Below, piece by piece: positions 34,032-42,633 of a stretch of 64,000 nucleotides of DNA. The translations under genes and the position numbers were made by a program. The stretch is from DATLSM01 sp963722965 (lineage in GTDB: Bacteria; Actinomycetota; Thermoleophilia; Solirubrobacterales; 70-9), in the NCBI GenBank assembly GCA_963722965.1, contig CAVROX010000007.1, positions 225,664 through 289,663 on the forward strand, read 5' to 3'. Under the pieces are notes generated by a model. The model saw only the letters and a list, made by a program, of their open reading frames with translations, searched no databases and was not told the origin of the DNA. Numbering within the stretch: the first letter of the stretch is position 1; the number at the start of each line of letters is the position of its first letter.

Positions 34032-34670
34032 ATGAAAAAACTGCGAAGCAAGCTCACTTACGCGAACGTGATCTCTACGCTCGCGCTTTTCCTGGTCATC
34101 AGCGGAGGCGCGGCATATGCGGCCTCCTTGGGCAAGGACAGCGTCGGGACAAAGCAGATCAAGAACGGCGCGGTGACTGGCATCAAGATCAAGAAGCGGA
34201 CGATCACCCGCACCCAGGTCAACCTGGCCAAGCTAGGGACGGTGCCCTCGGCCAACACGGCCGTGACCGCAGGGACAGCTAATGCCCTATCGCCACCCGA
34301 AGCGATCCACCTCGTGGGAATGCCGGGTCAGCCTGGGTTTGAAGGCGGGAGCGTGGGCTACGGGGAACCCGGCGTGACCTTCCAACCGGTCGGCTTCTAC
34401 AAGGACAAGGAAGGGATCGTTCACCTCGAAGGCGTAGTGAAGGTTGGCAAGGAAAAAGGCTCGACATCTTTGGTCCCGATCTTCACGCTCCCGGCGGGGT
34501 TTCGGCCTGCGAACGGCGTCGTGCAGGTTTTCCCTTCGGGATCTTCGAGCGGCGTGGCTATCGCGGGATCGAATGCGAGCTACGAAGGCCATGGCCTCAA
34601 CGGCACCGTACTCGGGTCCGAAGAAGAAACCCTGGTGCTTAGCGGGATCACGTTCCGAGCGGGGAGCTGA
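34032..34670 (+). CDS. Secreted protein of the Thermoleophilia LTYANV family
   Basis: 212 residues from ATG 34032; upstream in-frame codons look non-coding. The opening KKLRSKLTYANVISTLALFLVISGGAAYAA is a signal peptide shared by a very large family of exported proteins in Solirubrobacterales. It is followed by short repeats (LGKDSVGTKQIKNGAVTGIKIKKRTI) that predict a beta-helix-like stalk, then a C-terminal beta domain (VTFQPVGFYKDKEGIVHLEGVVK, IFTLPAGFRPANGVVQVF). Role unknown; surface exposure is likely. A paralogue is at 35670-36272. Confidence 0.8.
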   Translation: MKKLRSKLTYANVISTLALFLVISGGAAYAASLGKDSVGTKQIKNGAVTGIKIKKRTITRTQVNLAKLGTVPSANTAVTAGTANALSPPEAIHLVGMPGQPGFEGGSVGYGEPGVTFQPVGFYKDKEGIVHLEGVVKVGKEKGSTSLVPIFTLPAGFRPANGVVQVFPSGSSSGVAIAGSNASYEGHGLNGTVLGSEEETLVLSGITFRAGS

Positions 34671-34835
34671 CTATGAGTAAGCCACAATTGGACCATGCCC
34701 TTCGCTCCAGCGCGGGCGCAGGGCAATCGGCATTCCCTCGCGATCAGACGCTCCCCGTGCGCTTACGGCGGCTTGCAAGCTGTTCCTGACCACGTAGCAC
34801 CGTCACTGGGGCCACGCGGTCGGATGCAGGCTGGA

Positions 34836-35345
34836 CTACGGCAGGATGTAGTTGAAGGTGACTTCTTTCGAGGGGTTTTCGCCGCTGCTCGTTGGCTTCG
34901 AGCTGAAGCTTCCGAGAGCGCCGTTGTACTTTCCGGTCCCCCCGACGATGGAACCAGAGACGCCGTTGTGTCCGCCGATGCCCTTGCCTCCAGCGCTTAT
35001 GGCGAATGAACCGCTAGGCACGATTGCCGTCCCCGTGCAGGTGCCATTGATGCTTTCAGTCGAGGGCTGGGTGATGATGCAGGCTGCGTCGATTTCGCCC
35101 ACGGTCTTCTTTTCTGGGTTCTGGAGGGGATTCGAGATGGCGAGACCACTACCAGGTGGGAGCCCCTTTGCGGTTGCCTTCCCGATCGGGACAGTGCTGT
35201 TGCTGCTACCGCCAGGATTGGTGAACTTGAGGGTCCCATCGGCCCCGTGCGTCTTGGACGAGCCACAGCCCGCCAGCGCTACCAGCGCCGCAAGTGCCCC
35301 AAAAGCAAGTACAGCGATCCGAACATTCTTCGTGCTTCTCCTCGT
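34836..35345 (-). CDS. Lipoprotein lacking a standard start codon
   Basis: The open frame runs from a stop at 35352-35354 to 34836 without ATG, GTG or TTG until deep inside, yet it begins with a textbook lipoprotein signal: RRSTKNVRIAVLAFGALAALVALAGC with lipobox LAGC, then GSSKTHGADG. The mature part (FTNPGGSSNSTVPIG, GTGKYNGALGSFSSKPTSSGENPSKEVTFNYILP) resembles small beta-barrel lipoproteins. The codon where a start would be expected is ACG at 35343-35345. Either translation starts at a rare codon or an ATG was lost; I give ACG as the provisional start. Confidence 0.5.
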   Translation of the reverse strand, partial: TRRSTKNVRIAVLAFGALAALVALAGCGSSKTHGADGTLKFTNPGGSSNSTVPIGKATAKGLPPGSGLAISNPLQNPEKKTVGEIDAACIITQPSTESINGTCTGTAIVPSGSFAISAGGKGIGGHNGVSGSIVGGTGKYNGALGSFSSKPTSSGENPSKEVTFNYILP

Positions 35346-35669
35346 CTGTTGTCAACCCCAGAAGGACGATTCATATCCGATCTCGATGGGTTGGGTCGTC
35401 ATATGGTCCGAATCTCGCCCTATGCACGCCTACGGCGGCGATTCAGCCACTCTCGGACTGTCTGATACCTCCCGTCCCCCTCGCCGCTAATCAGCCGTAA
35501 AAGCCGATGCCGCTCGCGCTGGCACGAGCCCGAGCGGTGAGCGCGCGTCTGCGCGTCGGCCCGAGAGGTCGGAGCTGCAGACCGGGCAGCTACGCGGTTC
35601 ATGATCGCGACGTCCGCAATTTGGGCGTAAGGTCACTTCAACAACGCGACCAGCGAAAGGGCGACGAAG

Positions 35670-36272
35670 ATGAGACGACTGAGGGATAATCTGACCTACG
35701 CAAACGTGATGTCGACGGCCGCAGTCTTTTTGGTGCTGAGCGGGGGCGCAGCCTATGCCGCCTCCCATCTCGGCAAGAACAGCATCGGGTCCAAGCAGCT
35801 CAAGAAGAACGCGGTCACGACCTCCAAAATCAAGAACGCCGCCGTCACAGGCGAAAAGCTTGCCGCTGGTTCGGTGGGTGGTGCCCAGTTGCAGGCCAAC
35901 TCGGTCTCGGGCGACAATGTTCAAGCTGGCTCTCTGACCGGCTCCGATATCAACCAATCGACCCTGAGCTCGGTTCGTGCCTCCAATGTAACCGGCGTGG
36001 CCCTGAGTGGTGACTGCGAAGCTGAGGTGCCGTTTCCCGCTGGCGTGTCCGCGACCGTTGCCGGGACTGGATGCAAGGTGACCTTCCCCTTCAGCGTGTA
36101 TGACTGCGTGGCGGCGGCCACCGCATCCATCCGTACGAGCCTGTTCTTTCTGGCCGAAGAACGGAGGGTTGAAACCTTCCGCAATCCGAACGTCCCGGAC
36201 AACATTGTGACTAGTCCAACTGGAAACGGCAGCGAGAAGCAGGAGTCGGTCGATCTGATCATCGTCTGCTAG
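35670..36272 (+). CDS. Secreted protein of the Thermoleophilia LTYANV family
   Basis: 200 residues from ATG 35670. The opening RRLRDNLTYANVMSTAAVFLVLSGGAAYAA is the same signal as at 34.0 kb, then repeats LGKNSIGSKQLKKNAVTTSKIKNAAVTGEKLAAGSVGGAQLQANSVSGDNVQAGSLTGSDINQST (about 5-10 residues per unit), then a domain with four cysteines (LSGDCEAEVP, GTGCKVTF, YDCVAAATA, final C) that probably form disulfides outside the cell. Function unknown. Confidence 0.8.
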   Translation: MRRLRDNLTYANVMSTAAVFLVLSGGAAYAASHLGKNSIGSKQLKKNAVTTSKIKNAAVTGEKLAAGSVGGAQLQANSVSGDNVQAGSLTGSDINQSTLSSVRASNVTGVALSGDCEAEVPFPAGVSATVAGTGCKVTFPFSVYDCVAAATASIRTSLFFLAEERRVETFRNPNVPDNIVTSPTGNGSEKQESVDLIIVC

Positions 36273-36815
36273 TTCTAGTCGAGGCTCGAACTCCACGATT
36301 CGTCTTACTCGGCGCTGGGATCTGGAGGACAAACGGTTCTCCGTAGTCGGAATGAGCGACTGGTCGGCTCTCCGGGGGTGCAAACAAGGGCTGAATAATC
36401 GACGTCAAACCGCCACTGCAAATTCCCGAAAGGCCGTGCGAGAAGAAGATCACTGGCTCAAGCACTGGTCGCACAATATGATCGCCTCGAGGCAGAGGAA
36501 GAATTCAGAAGGGGCGCTGAATCCTCATGCTTTCGGTCTAGGTATCACCCTGAGCGTTTACGCCTCTGCCCAGACCGAAAAGGACGACGAGAGTCGCAAT
36601 CAGGACCCGGGTAAAGAAACCTGGACCGCAATCCATGCTCCTATCTCAAATCGGGCCATGCTGGGTAGACTGCAGATCACGGAACTGGCGCAAATATGTG
36701 CTTAGTCAGCATGGACGCAATGAGGCTGGCCCTCGGCGTTCGCAAGTTCGCGGGTTAGCCTCGCGGTTGTCAACTACCGCAGCGGCCAGTGCCGCATACG
36801 AAGGAGGACCAGCCC
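36273..36815. other. Leader region of the IS110 element and unassigned sequence
   Basis: No gene is credible. The last ~150 bases before the transposase start contain possible stem-loops (for example GCGGT-TGTCAACT-ACCGC near 36764-36781). In IS110-group elements the noncoding end upstream of the transposase encodes the guide (bridge) RNA, so this is one of two candidate regions for it. Confidence 0.3.
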
Positions 36816-37935
36816 GTGCCAGACGTTAGCTCCACCGCCCCCGCCGATGTCAACCAGTGGATCGTCTTTGACGTCCACAAGAACTCACTTGTCGCCGGAG
36901 TGCTGCCGGCCTCAGGCGGCACCCCGCAGGTGAGCCGCCTGGAGAACACCGAGCGGGCAATCCGCCGCTTCATCGATCGAGCAGGTGAGACGAGCACACT
37001 GGCGGTCGCCTATGAGGCGAGACCCTGCGGCTATGACCTCTTTCGGTTGTTGGCAAGGATCGGGGTGGCCTGCGACGTGATCGCGCCCTCGCTCGTCCCG
37101 ATCAGGGCCGGAGACAGCAATAAGACCGACCGCCGCGACGCCAAGAAGCTGGTGCGCCTCTACCGCGCGGGGGAGCTCTCCTTCGTTGCCCCACCCTCCC
37201 CGGCGCAGGAGGGCCTGCGCGACCTGGTGCGCTGCCGCGATGATCTGCGCTGCGCCCGCACCGCGGCACGACACCGGGTTGCCAAGGCGCTGCTGCGCCA
37301 TGGGCGGATCTTCCGCGCGGGCAAGAAGGCCTGGACCAAGCTGCACCGGGCGTGGGTCGCCGGCCAGCGCCTGGAGGACCCGCTCGCCCAGCTCGCTCTG
37401 GAGCAGATGCTAAATCCACCTCGACGGCATCGAGCGCCAGCTCGACGCGCTGGATGCCCAGCTCGAGCAGGTCGCCCACGAAGAGCGCTGGGCCGGCCAG
37501 GTCGGGGTCCTGGCTCGCTTCCGTGGGATCTCCACGCTCACCGCGCTCGGGCTGATCGCCGAGGTCGGCGACTTTCACCGCTTCTCCCACCCGCGTGAGC
37601 TGGCGTCATGGCTGGGGATCACCCCGAGCGAGTACTCAAGCGGCGAGCAGCAACACCGCGGCCACATCACCAAGGCCGGCAACCGCCACGCCCGCCGCCT
37701 GCTCGTCGAGACGGCCTGGCACTGCCGCCACGCACCCCGCCGACCCGCATCGGGCCCCCAGCCCGATGAGCGCGCATGGCAGGCCCAGGTCCGTCTGCAT
37801 CACCGCTACCGCCACCTCACCGAGCACGGCAAGCGCTCGACCGTCGTCAACGTCGCGATCGCCCGCGAGCTCACCGGCTTCCTCTGGGCCGCGATGACCG
37901 ACCAACCCGACCGCAAGGAGGAACTAGCCGCCTGA
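36816..37935 (+). pseudogene. IS110-family transposase, one-base frameshift
   Basis: GTG 36816 has AAGGAGGA 7 bp upstream. The first frame gives the DEDD domain (NQWIVFDVHKNSLVAGVLP, YEARPCGYDLFRLLARIG, SNKTDRRDAKKLVRLYRAGELSFV). Around 37411-37415 the frame is lost; removing one A from CTAAATCC restores MLIHLDGIERQLDALD and the C-terminal serine-containing domain (RFRGISTLTALGLIAEVGDFHRFSHPRELASWLGITPSEYSSG, AGNRHARRLLVETAW) to the stop at 37935. Everything else is intact, so this copy was recently active or the base is an error. Confidence 0.85.
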
Positions 37936-37945
37936 CCGACCCCGC

Positions 37946-38125
37946 GGTGCTGGCGCCGGGCGACCGGTGTGACCGCCGGAGGATCCTCGAAGGTCCTATG
38001 CGATCCCGACTCGCGACCTTAGTTCGAGGCAGCTCACGACCGGACACTGTCCTGCGGTCCCGACCCGCGCATCTCAGAGTGACAGTCGTCGCTGCCGTCG
38101 CACCGGTCGCCCGACGCCAGCATCC
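37946..38125. ncRNA. Candidate structured RNA or end region of the IS110 element
   Basis: Two nearly perfect inverted arms, 37946-37973 and 38097-38125 (about 26 of 28 positions, for example GGGCGACCGGTG facing CACCGGTCGCCC), enclose ~120 bp immediately after the transposase. The interior has further inverted parts (CCTGCGGTCCC, CCTTAGTTCGAGG). IS110/IS1111 elements carry a guide RNA in a noncoding end; a strong structure here is a candidate. No promoter was identified, so expression is unproven. Confidence 0.4.
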
Positions 38126-38308
38126 ACACCCACCATGAGCACAAACAACAAATCCCACCTTGACAGCCATGTCCATCTCAAGCTGGGCGATGGCGAGAGC
38201 CAAAAGCGACGCATTCGGCCAACTTAGTCTCGAGCGAGAGCCTTGGTGCTGTCTGAGTATGGGCGACCCGCAAAATCGGGGTCGTAAATTCCTGGTAGCT
38301 TGTCGCCC

Positions 38309-38956
38309 TTGAACGACGACTGGCGCTTAAAGATCGACCCGCAGGAGGAGGGGCACGCTGGTCAACTCGTTGACCATCTCGATTCGAAAGAGTTGGAACA
38401 CGACGTAACGGCAGCGTTCCATGACCGCATTATCGTCTCCCATGAAGGTGCCGAGGTTTTCCTATATGCAGGGACACGAGAGCAGCTTGAGAGCGCGGGT
38501 GAACTTATCGACTCCTTGGCTCAGCAGCACGGATGGAAACTCAAAACTGAGCTAAGCCATTGGCATCCGGCTGTGGAGGAGTGGGAGGATCCTGACAAGC
38601 CGCTGCCAGAGGGTGACCTCGCCCTGAAGGCGGAGCACGACGAGGAGATCGCCGCAGAAGATAAGCAAGTGCGTGAACAGGGCTACCCCAACTTTGAGGT
38701 CCGGGTTCAGTGCCCATCTCACCACGACGCGGTTCAGTTTCGCCAACAGCTTCGGGATGAGGGATTCTCCTCGGTGCACCGCTGGAAGTACATCCTGGTC
38801 GGTGCCATCGACGAAGACGAGGCCAAAGACCTAGCTAAGCGCATTCGATATGAGGCCCCCAAGGGCAGCGAAGTGGAGGTAGAGGGTACATGGACTGCTA
38901 CATGGCACTCCATGCCGCCGAATCCATATGCAGTGTTTGGAGGACTCGGTCGCTAA
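38309..38956 (+). CDS. Conserved actinobacterial protein of unknown function
   Basis: About 215 residues; the start is TTG 38309 or 38300. Two similar ferredoxin-like or ACT-like halves seem present: DDWRLKIDPQEEGHAGQLVDHLDSKELEHDVTAAFHDRIIVSHEGAEVFLYAGTREQ and FEVRVQCPSHHDAVQFRQQLRDEGFSSVHRWKYILVGAIDEDEAKDLAKRIR, separated by a charged linker with WHPAVEEWEDPDKPLPEGD. From memory, close homologues are widespread in Solirubrobacterales and other actinobacteria. No signal peptide, so cytoplasmic. Function not known. Confidence 0.75.
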   Translation: MNDDWRLKIDPQEEGHAGQLVDHLDSKELEHDVTAAFHDRIIVSHEGAEVFLYAGTREQLESAGELIDSLAQQHGWKLKTELSHWHPAVEEWEDPDKPLPEGDLALKAEHDEEIAAEDKQVREQGYPNFEVRVQCPSHHDAVQFRQQLRDEGFSSVHRWKYILVGAIDEDEAKDLAKRIRYEAPKGSEVEVEGTWTATWHSMPPNPYAVFGGLGR

Positions 38957-39319
38957 CGACCTTCCTCGCTTCTAACCGGTCCATGGGAGTTTCATCCACT
39001 CGGAATACAGGCTCGTCGGTCAAGTATCGGTGATGGTCTGCATAGTCGAGCCTGTAGCAGGATTCGCGGCCCACTCCTTGGTGCTTCGGCCATCCAAGAG
39101 ACGCGGAGTAACTTTCGTATTGGCGGTCATCCCCAGGCTGAATCGATGCCTATATGCGCGTATCTGCTCATTGCCATACGCATCGTGCAAAGGTAAGGCA
39201 TATCCGCGCCCGGATTGATCTCAATTACGTGGCTGAGTCGCTCGAAGTGATTGGTCTGACTGAGGGTGCCAAGGTGCTTGGTCAAAACGAGTCCCAACAT
39301 CGAGTACAAGCCCTGACGC
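38957..39319. other. Intergenic, no gene seen
   Basis: About 360 bp between the conserved gene and the recombinase relic. No frame is convincing on either strand. Confidence 0.3.
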
Positions 39320-39640
39320 TCGTCACGTGCCGATGTCCACCCCGCGGCCTTGGATGCCCTCCCCCTTTGAGGCGCTGGGCCACCCCCTGCATTGAGAGAC
39401 GGTCGAGACGCAAGTGCATGATCTTGTCGATCACCTTCTGTGCCTCCCCGTTTGAGACGAGCATTGGACCGGCTCCCTCGCCCTGGACCCGCATCCCAAA
39501 TGGGACGACTGAGCCGCCGCTGTAGCCCCTCGTTGGCGTTTGCGAGCCCGTCCTTGTTTCAACCTTGCGGCGATCATGCGTCGCTCAATCTGAGCGGCAG
39601 CACCAAGCGACCAATCAAGAGTTGATCCGCCGGGCGTCGG
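39320..39640 (-). pseudogene. Serine recombinase relic (C-terminal part, frameshifted)
   Basis: One minus frame reads LGAAAQIERRMIAARLKQGRARKRQRG, the end of a resolvase catalytic domain and the long E-helix. A second frame continues with YSGGSVVPFGMRVQGEGA, then LVSNGEAQKVIDKIMHLRLDRLSMQGVAQRLKGGGHPRPRGG, the DNA-binding region with the usual short repeats (xSxxxIAxxLNxxGxPxxxGG). The join is near CGAGGGGCTAC. The N-terminal catalytic serine is missing. It is a relic of a resolvase/invertase or large serine integrase. Confidence 0.5.
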
Positions 39641-39780
39641 TTGGGCGTCCACTACCCCTCCAGTTGCAGGACCTGCACCTCGCGCCGGACTCGGCTACTC
39701 TTATCGGCGATGAAGGTCTCGTCCAGGCGTCATTGCGCCACTCTCTGCGCCGGTTTTCCTGCTGCTTTTCCGATAGCGCG

Positions 39781-40782
39781 ATGAGGTGGCCGAAGATCAG
39801 CGCAGTGGTTGTGGCGGCGGCAGCAGCGCTTGCCGCTCTCGGACCGGCAAGCGCGCAAGCGCTGACCACGATCGGCCAGCTAGCCCCGGGGAATCCGGAA
39901 CCCTATTGCGTCGAAGGCCCCTATGAATCGCTCCCGATCACTCCTACGCCGGGAGCGAGCTATGCAGTCCCAGCCCCCGGCGGGGTAATCACCTCTTGGA
40001 GCACAAATGCAGCAGCCGGGGCGGGGCAGACACTTGAATTCAAGGTTTTTAAACCGATCGAAGCGGGCCACACCTACCTCGTGGTCGCCCACGATGGCCC
40101 GCGGGCTATCACCCCGAGCGCTCTAAACACATTCAAAGTCAGCATCCCGGTTCAGGCCGGGGACCTCATTAGCCTCAACGATTCAAATGCCAAAGAAACG
40201 CCGAACGCTTGCGCCTTCAAAGACGGCACAACCGACATGGAAGGCTTCGAGAGGGGAAGCCTCGCAGACGGCGCCACCCTGACCGTAGAAGGGACCGAAG
40301 AAGGAGTACGTCCAAACGTCACCGCGACCGTCCTTCCTCCGCCGACGATCGTCGCGATCAGTCCGGCTTCGGGGTCAATTTCCGGCGGTAGCTCGGTCGT
40401 AATCACCGGCACCAACCTCGCCGAAGTCAAAGGCGTGAGCTTCGGTAGCGTGCCCGCGGCCAGCTTCACGGTCGCCTCCGAATCTCAGATCACCGCGGTC
40501 GCCCCTCGAGGCGCGAGCCCAAGTGCCGTCGACACCAGCGTAACGACTGCGGCTGGCACGACGTCCCCCAGCACCGCTGATCAGTTCACCTACACCGCCT
40601 GCGTGGTCCCCAAACTCAAGGGCAAGAAGCTGAAAGCGGCTGGTAAGGCACTCAAAAAGACCGAATGCAAACTCGGCAAGGTCAAGGGCAATAAGAGCAA
40701 GCAGGCCAAGGTCAAGACGCAGAGCCCGAAAGCCGGCACGGTGCTGGCTCCAGGGAGCAAGGTCAGCGTCAAGGTCAAGTAG
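39781..40782 (+). CDS. Secreted IPT/TIG and PASTA domain protein
   Basis: 333 residues from ATG 39781. Signal peptide KISAVVVAAAAALAALGPASAQA; N-terminal domain (~25-175) of beta structure with YCVEGPYESLPITPTPGASYAVPAPGGVITSW; IPT/TIG domain (~185-275) with PPPTIVAISPASGSISGGSSVVITGTNLAEVKGVSFGSVPA; C-terminal PASTA domain (CVVPKLKGKKLKAAGKALKKTECKLGKVKG, QSPKAGTVLAPGSKVSVKV). PASTA units bind cell-wall fragments, so it may be attached to or sense peptidoglycan. Stands alone. Confidence 0.82.
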   Translation: MRWPKISAVVVAAAAALAALGPASAQALTTIGQLAPGNPEPYCVEGPYESLPITPTPGASYAVPAPGGVITSWSTNAAAGAGQTLEFKVFKPIEAGHTYLVVAHDGPRAITPSALNTFKVSIPVQAGDLISLNDSNAKETPNACAFKDGTTDMEGFERGSLADGATLTVEGTEEGVRPNVTATVLPPPTIVAISPASGSISGGSSVVITGTNLAEVKGVSFGSVPAASFTVASESQITAVAPRGASPSAVDTSVTTAAGTTSPSTADQFTYTACVVPKLKGKKLKAAGKALKKTECKLGKVKGNKSKQAKVKTQSPKAGTVLAPGSKVSVKVK

Positions 40783-40804
40783 TAGTCCCCGCCGCACTGA
40801 CGAG

Positions 40805-41360
40805 GTGCGGGCCACGGGAGCGGTGATGCTCGACGCGCCGGTATCCGGGAGCGTTCCGCAGGTGCAATCGGGAACGCTGACGATCATCGTCGGAGGGGAC
40901 CGGCGGGCCTACGAGCGCGTCGAGCCGGTGCTGAGCGAGCTTGGGACCCCGACCCTCCTCGGCGAGAACGGACAGGGCCTGATCCTCAAACTGGCGATCA
41001 ACATCAGCCTCGCCGTGCAGATGCTGGCGCTCTCCGTGGGCCTATTGATCGCGGAGCGCGACGCGGGCGACCGCGAGCTCGCCCTGGGGGTAATGACCAC
41101 GAGCCCAATCGGCTCGCCGATGCTGAAGGCGCGTTCTCCGCTCGTCCTCGACCTCCCTGAGGTTGCCTGGTTTGAGATCGGGCTGGTGCACAAGGACATT
41201 CGCCTTGCCTTGGGGGGAGCGGATGGGCTCGATGTGCCGCTGCCCTTTGCCCAGGTCGCTGACGAGGCCTCACGAAAGCAGGGGAAGCTGGGCTAGGAAC
41301 TCCGCGATAATTGCTCGGCTTTTCGAGGTGCTCGGGGAGATGGACGGGGTGGCAGGCTGA
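40805..41360 (+). pseudogene. Hydroxyacid dehydrogenase (HIBADH type), truncated and frameshifted
   Basis: The frame begins abruptly at VMLDAPVSGSVPQVQSGTLTIIVGG, the catalytic-loop region, and continues through LKLAINISLAVQMLALSVGLLIAERD, LGVMTTSPIGSPMLKAR, FEIGLVHKDIRLALGGADGLDVPLPFAQVADE. The Rossmann domain with NADP-binding GxGxxG is absent. Near 41290 the frame stops at TAG, and the last residues (NSAIIARLFEVLGEMDGVAG) continue in another frame to 41360. The enzyme cannot bind cofactor; it is a relic cut off on its 5' side next to the PASTA protein. Confidence 0.7.
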
Positions 41361-41651
41361 GATTAGAAAAAAGGTGCCCAGCCCAGGAGGCCACGGCGGA
41401 GCTCCACGAAGGAGCGGCCCTCCTCACCTTGCTGGTGGAGGCCCCAGCTGAGTTGCTCGTTCGCAGGCGATTCCCTCAGTTGGACGATCGCCTCGAGGAA
41501 CCTCGGCTCCTCTTCCCCTCGCACCGGGGTAGGTAGCCCGGATCGATGAAGGGCCAGAGGCACATCGTCGCGCGCCGCCGGGGGTTGCACGTGCAGGATC
41601 CGATATTTCGCGAGTGTCCTTCTAGCTGGCCCTTGGAGGCCTGGAATTCCC

Positions 41652-42278
41652 TCAATACCCTGCTGGGTGGCGAACCACAAAGCCAGCCGTTGACTCTCCC
41701 GCCATGGAGGGGTGCCATCGTGGCCCGGTGACCCCTCGAGGGTCACCGACCGTGTCCCAACGACGTCCGGCGATGACTGCGTACGTGTGGACAGGACTGG
41801 CGTAGACGGTGATCCAGCGCCCCTTCCCTGGTCGGCCCCAGTGCATCAACTGTCCAGAAACAAGAGGAGAACGAAGGAAGCCGCCGCCGTGTAGCGCGAA
41901 GCTGACGGCCCCCGAGCAGTCATAGCCTCGAGACAGCCAGCGCAGATGGCCGCCTCCCCATATGTAGGGCGTCGTGCGAATCGCGTCGGCCGCTTCTATT
42001 ACTGCCTTTACCGCGGGGGGTGCGTCGGGGGGAGGGATCGCTTCTCCGTCGATCAGACGGGACTGTTCGAACGGCGCACAGCCTTCCGTGGAGTTGGCCA
42101 TTCCGCCGGAGGCCGGCTTGCATGGGCTGATTGGCGCTTCAGAGGGGGTCGCGGCGGGCCCGTGTGAAGCGCTCACGCCCCCGCTGGAGGCGTCTGCGAC
42201 CGCGGGTGGCAATGCCGCCACAAGCCCGACCGCAAAAACACATGCTCCCGCCTTGAATTTGCTGCGCGCTAACCGCAA
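41652..42278 (-). CDS. Secreted NlpC/P60-like protein
   Basis: 208 residues, TTG start. Signal peptide region FKAGACVFAVGLVAALPPAVADA, then a disordered Ser/Pro/Gly-rich part with cysteines (PISPCKPASG, STEGCAPF), then a catalytic-like domain: AVKAVIEAADAIRTTPYIWGGGHL, RGYDCSGAVSFALHGGGFL (catalytic Cys), HWGRPGKGRWITVYASPVHTYAVIAG (His) and STAGFVVRHPAGY. It should cut or bind peptidoglycan peptides outside the cell. Related to the protein at 1141-1722. The 290 bp downstream of it (41361-41651) show no gene. Confidence 0.82.
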   Translation of the reverse strand: MRLARSKFKAGACVFAVGLVAALPPAVADASSGGVSASHGPAATPSEAPISPCKPASGGMANSTEGCAPFEQSRLIDGEAIPPPDAPPAVKAVIEAADAIRTTPYIWGGGHLRWLSRGYDCSGAVSFALHGGGFLRSPLVSGQLMHWGRPGKGRWITVYASPVHTYAVIAGRRWDTVGDPRGVTGPRWHPSMAGESTAGFVVRHPAGY

Positions 42279-42633
42279 ACCAGTCTCCTCGTCGGCCTAC
42301 GGGGTTAGCTGTCGGGCTAGCGCTAAAGGAGCCTGCGCCCCCACTCATGGGTTCGCCCCTACATCTTGGTTCCCCCGCTCCAAGGCTTTGAAGCCCCGGA
42401 TTCGGCTTACCGGTTGTTTTCAGCGGCGCCAGTCTAAACGAAAATCCATAAGCAGGACGGTGGGACCAAGGGCAAGGCCGATCACTCGCGGTGCTTGAGC
42501 CGGCGGGAGCGGCTTGGAATGAGCCCCGCAGGGCGCTGCCATCGCCGGTCAGTTTGTTTGCCGCCCGCTCGGCGAGCTGCCATAGTCGTCAAAGACGGGC
42601 AGACGGGATGGGAGCTCGGCAGCCTCGGCGCCC
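42279..42633. other. Intergenic, no gene seen
   Basis: About 355 bp between divergent genes (NlpC-like and the transporter fusion). GC falls in 42300-42460 (for example AACGAAAATCCATAAGC), which would fit promoters, but no consensus site is clear. Confidence 0.35.

Noticed and set aside
35487..36383. 298-residue minus-strand frame
   Set aside because: Antisense of the LTYANV-type gene at 35670-36272, which has a clear signal peptide and repeats.
41363..41746. 127-residue minus-strand frame downstream of the NlpC-like gene
   Set aside because: No recognisable domain, overlaps the end of the NlpC-like gene in another frame, and codon use is unlike neighbours.
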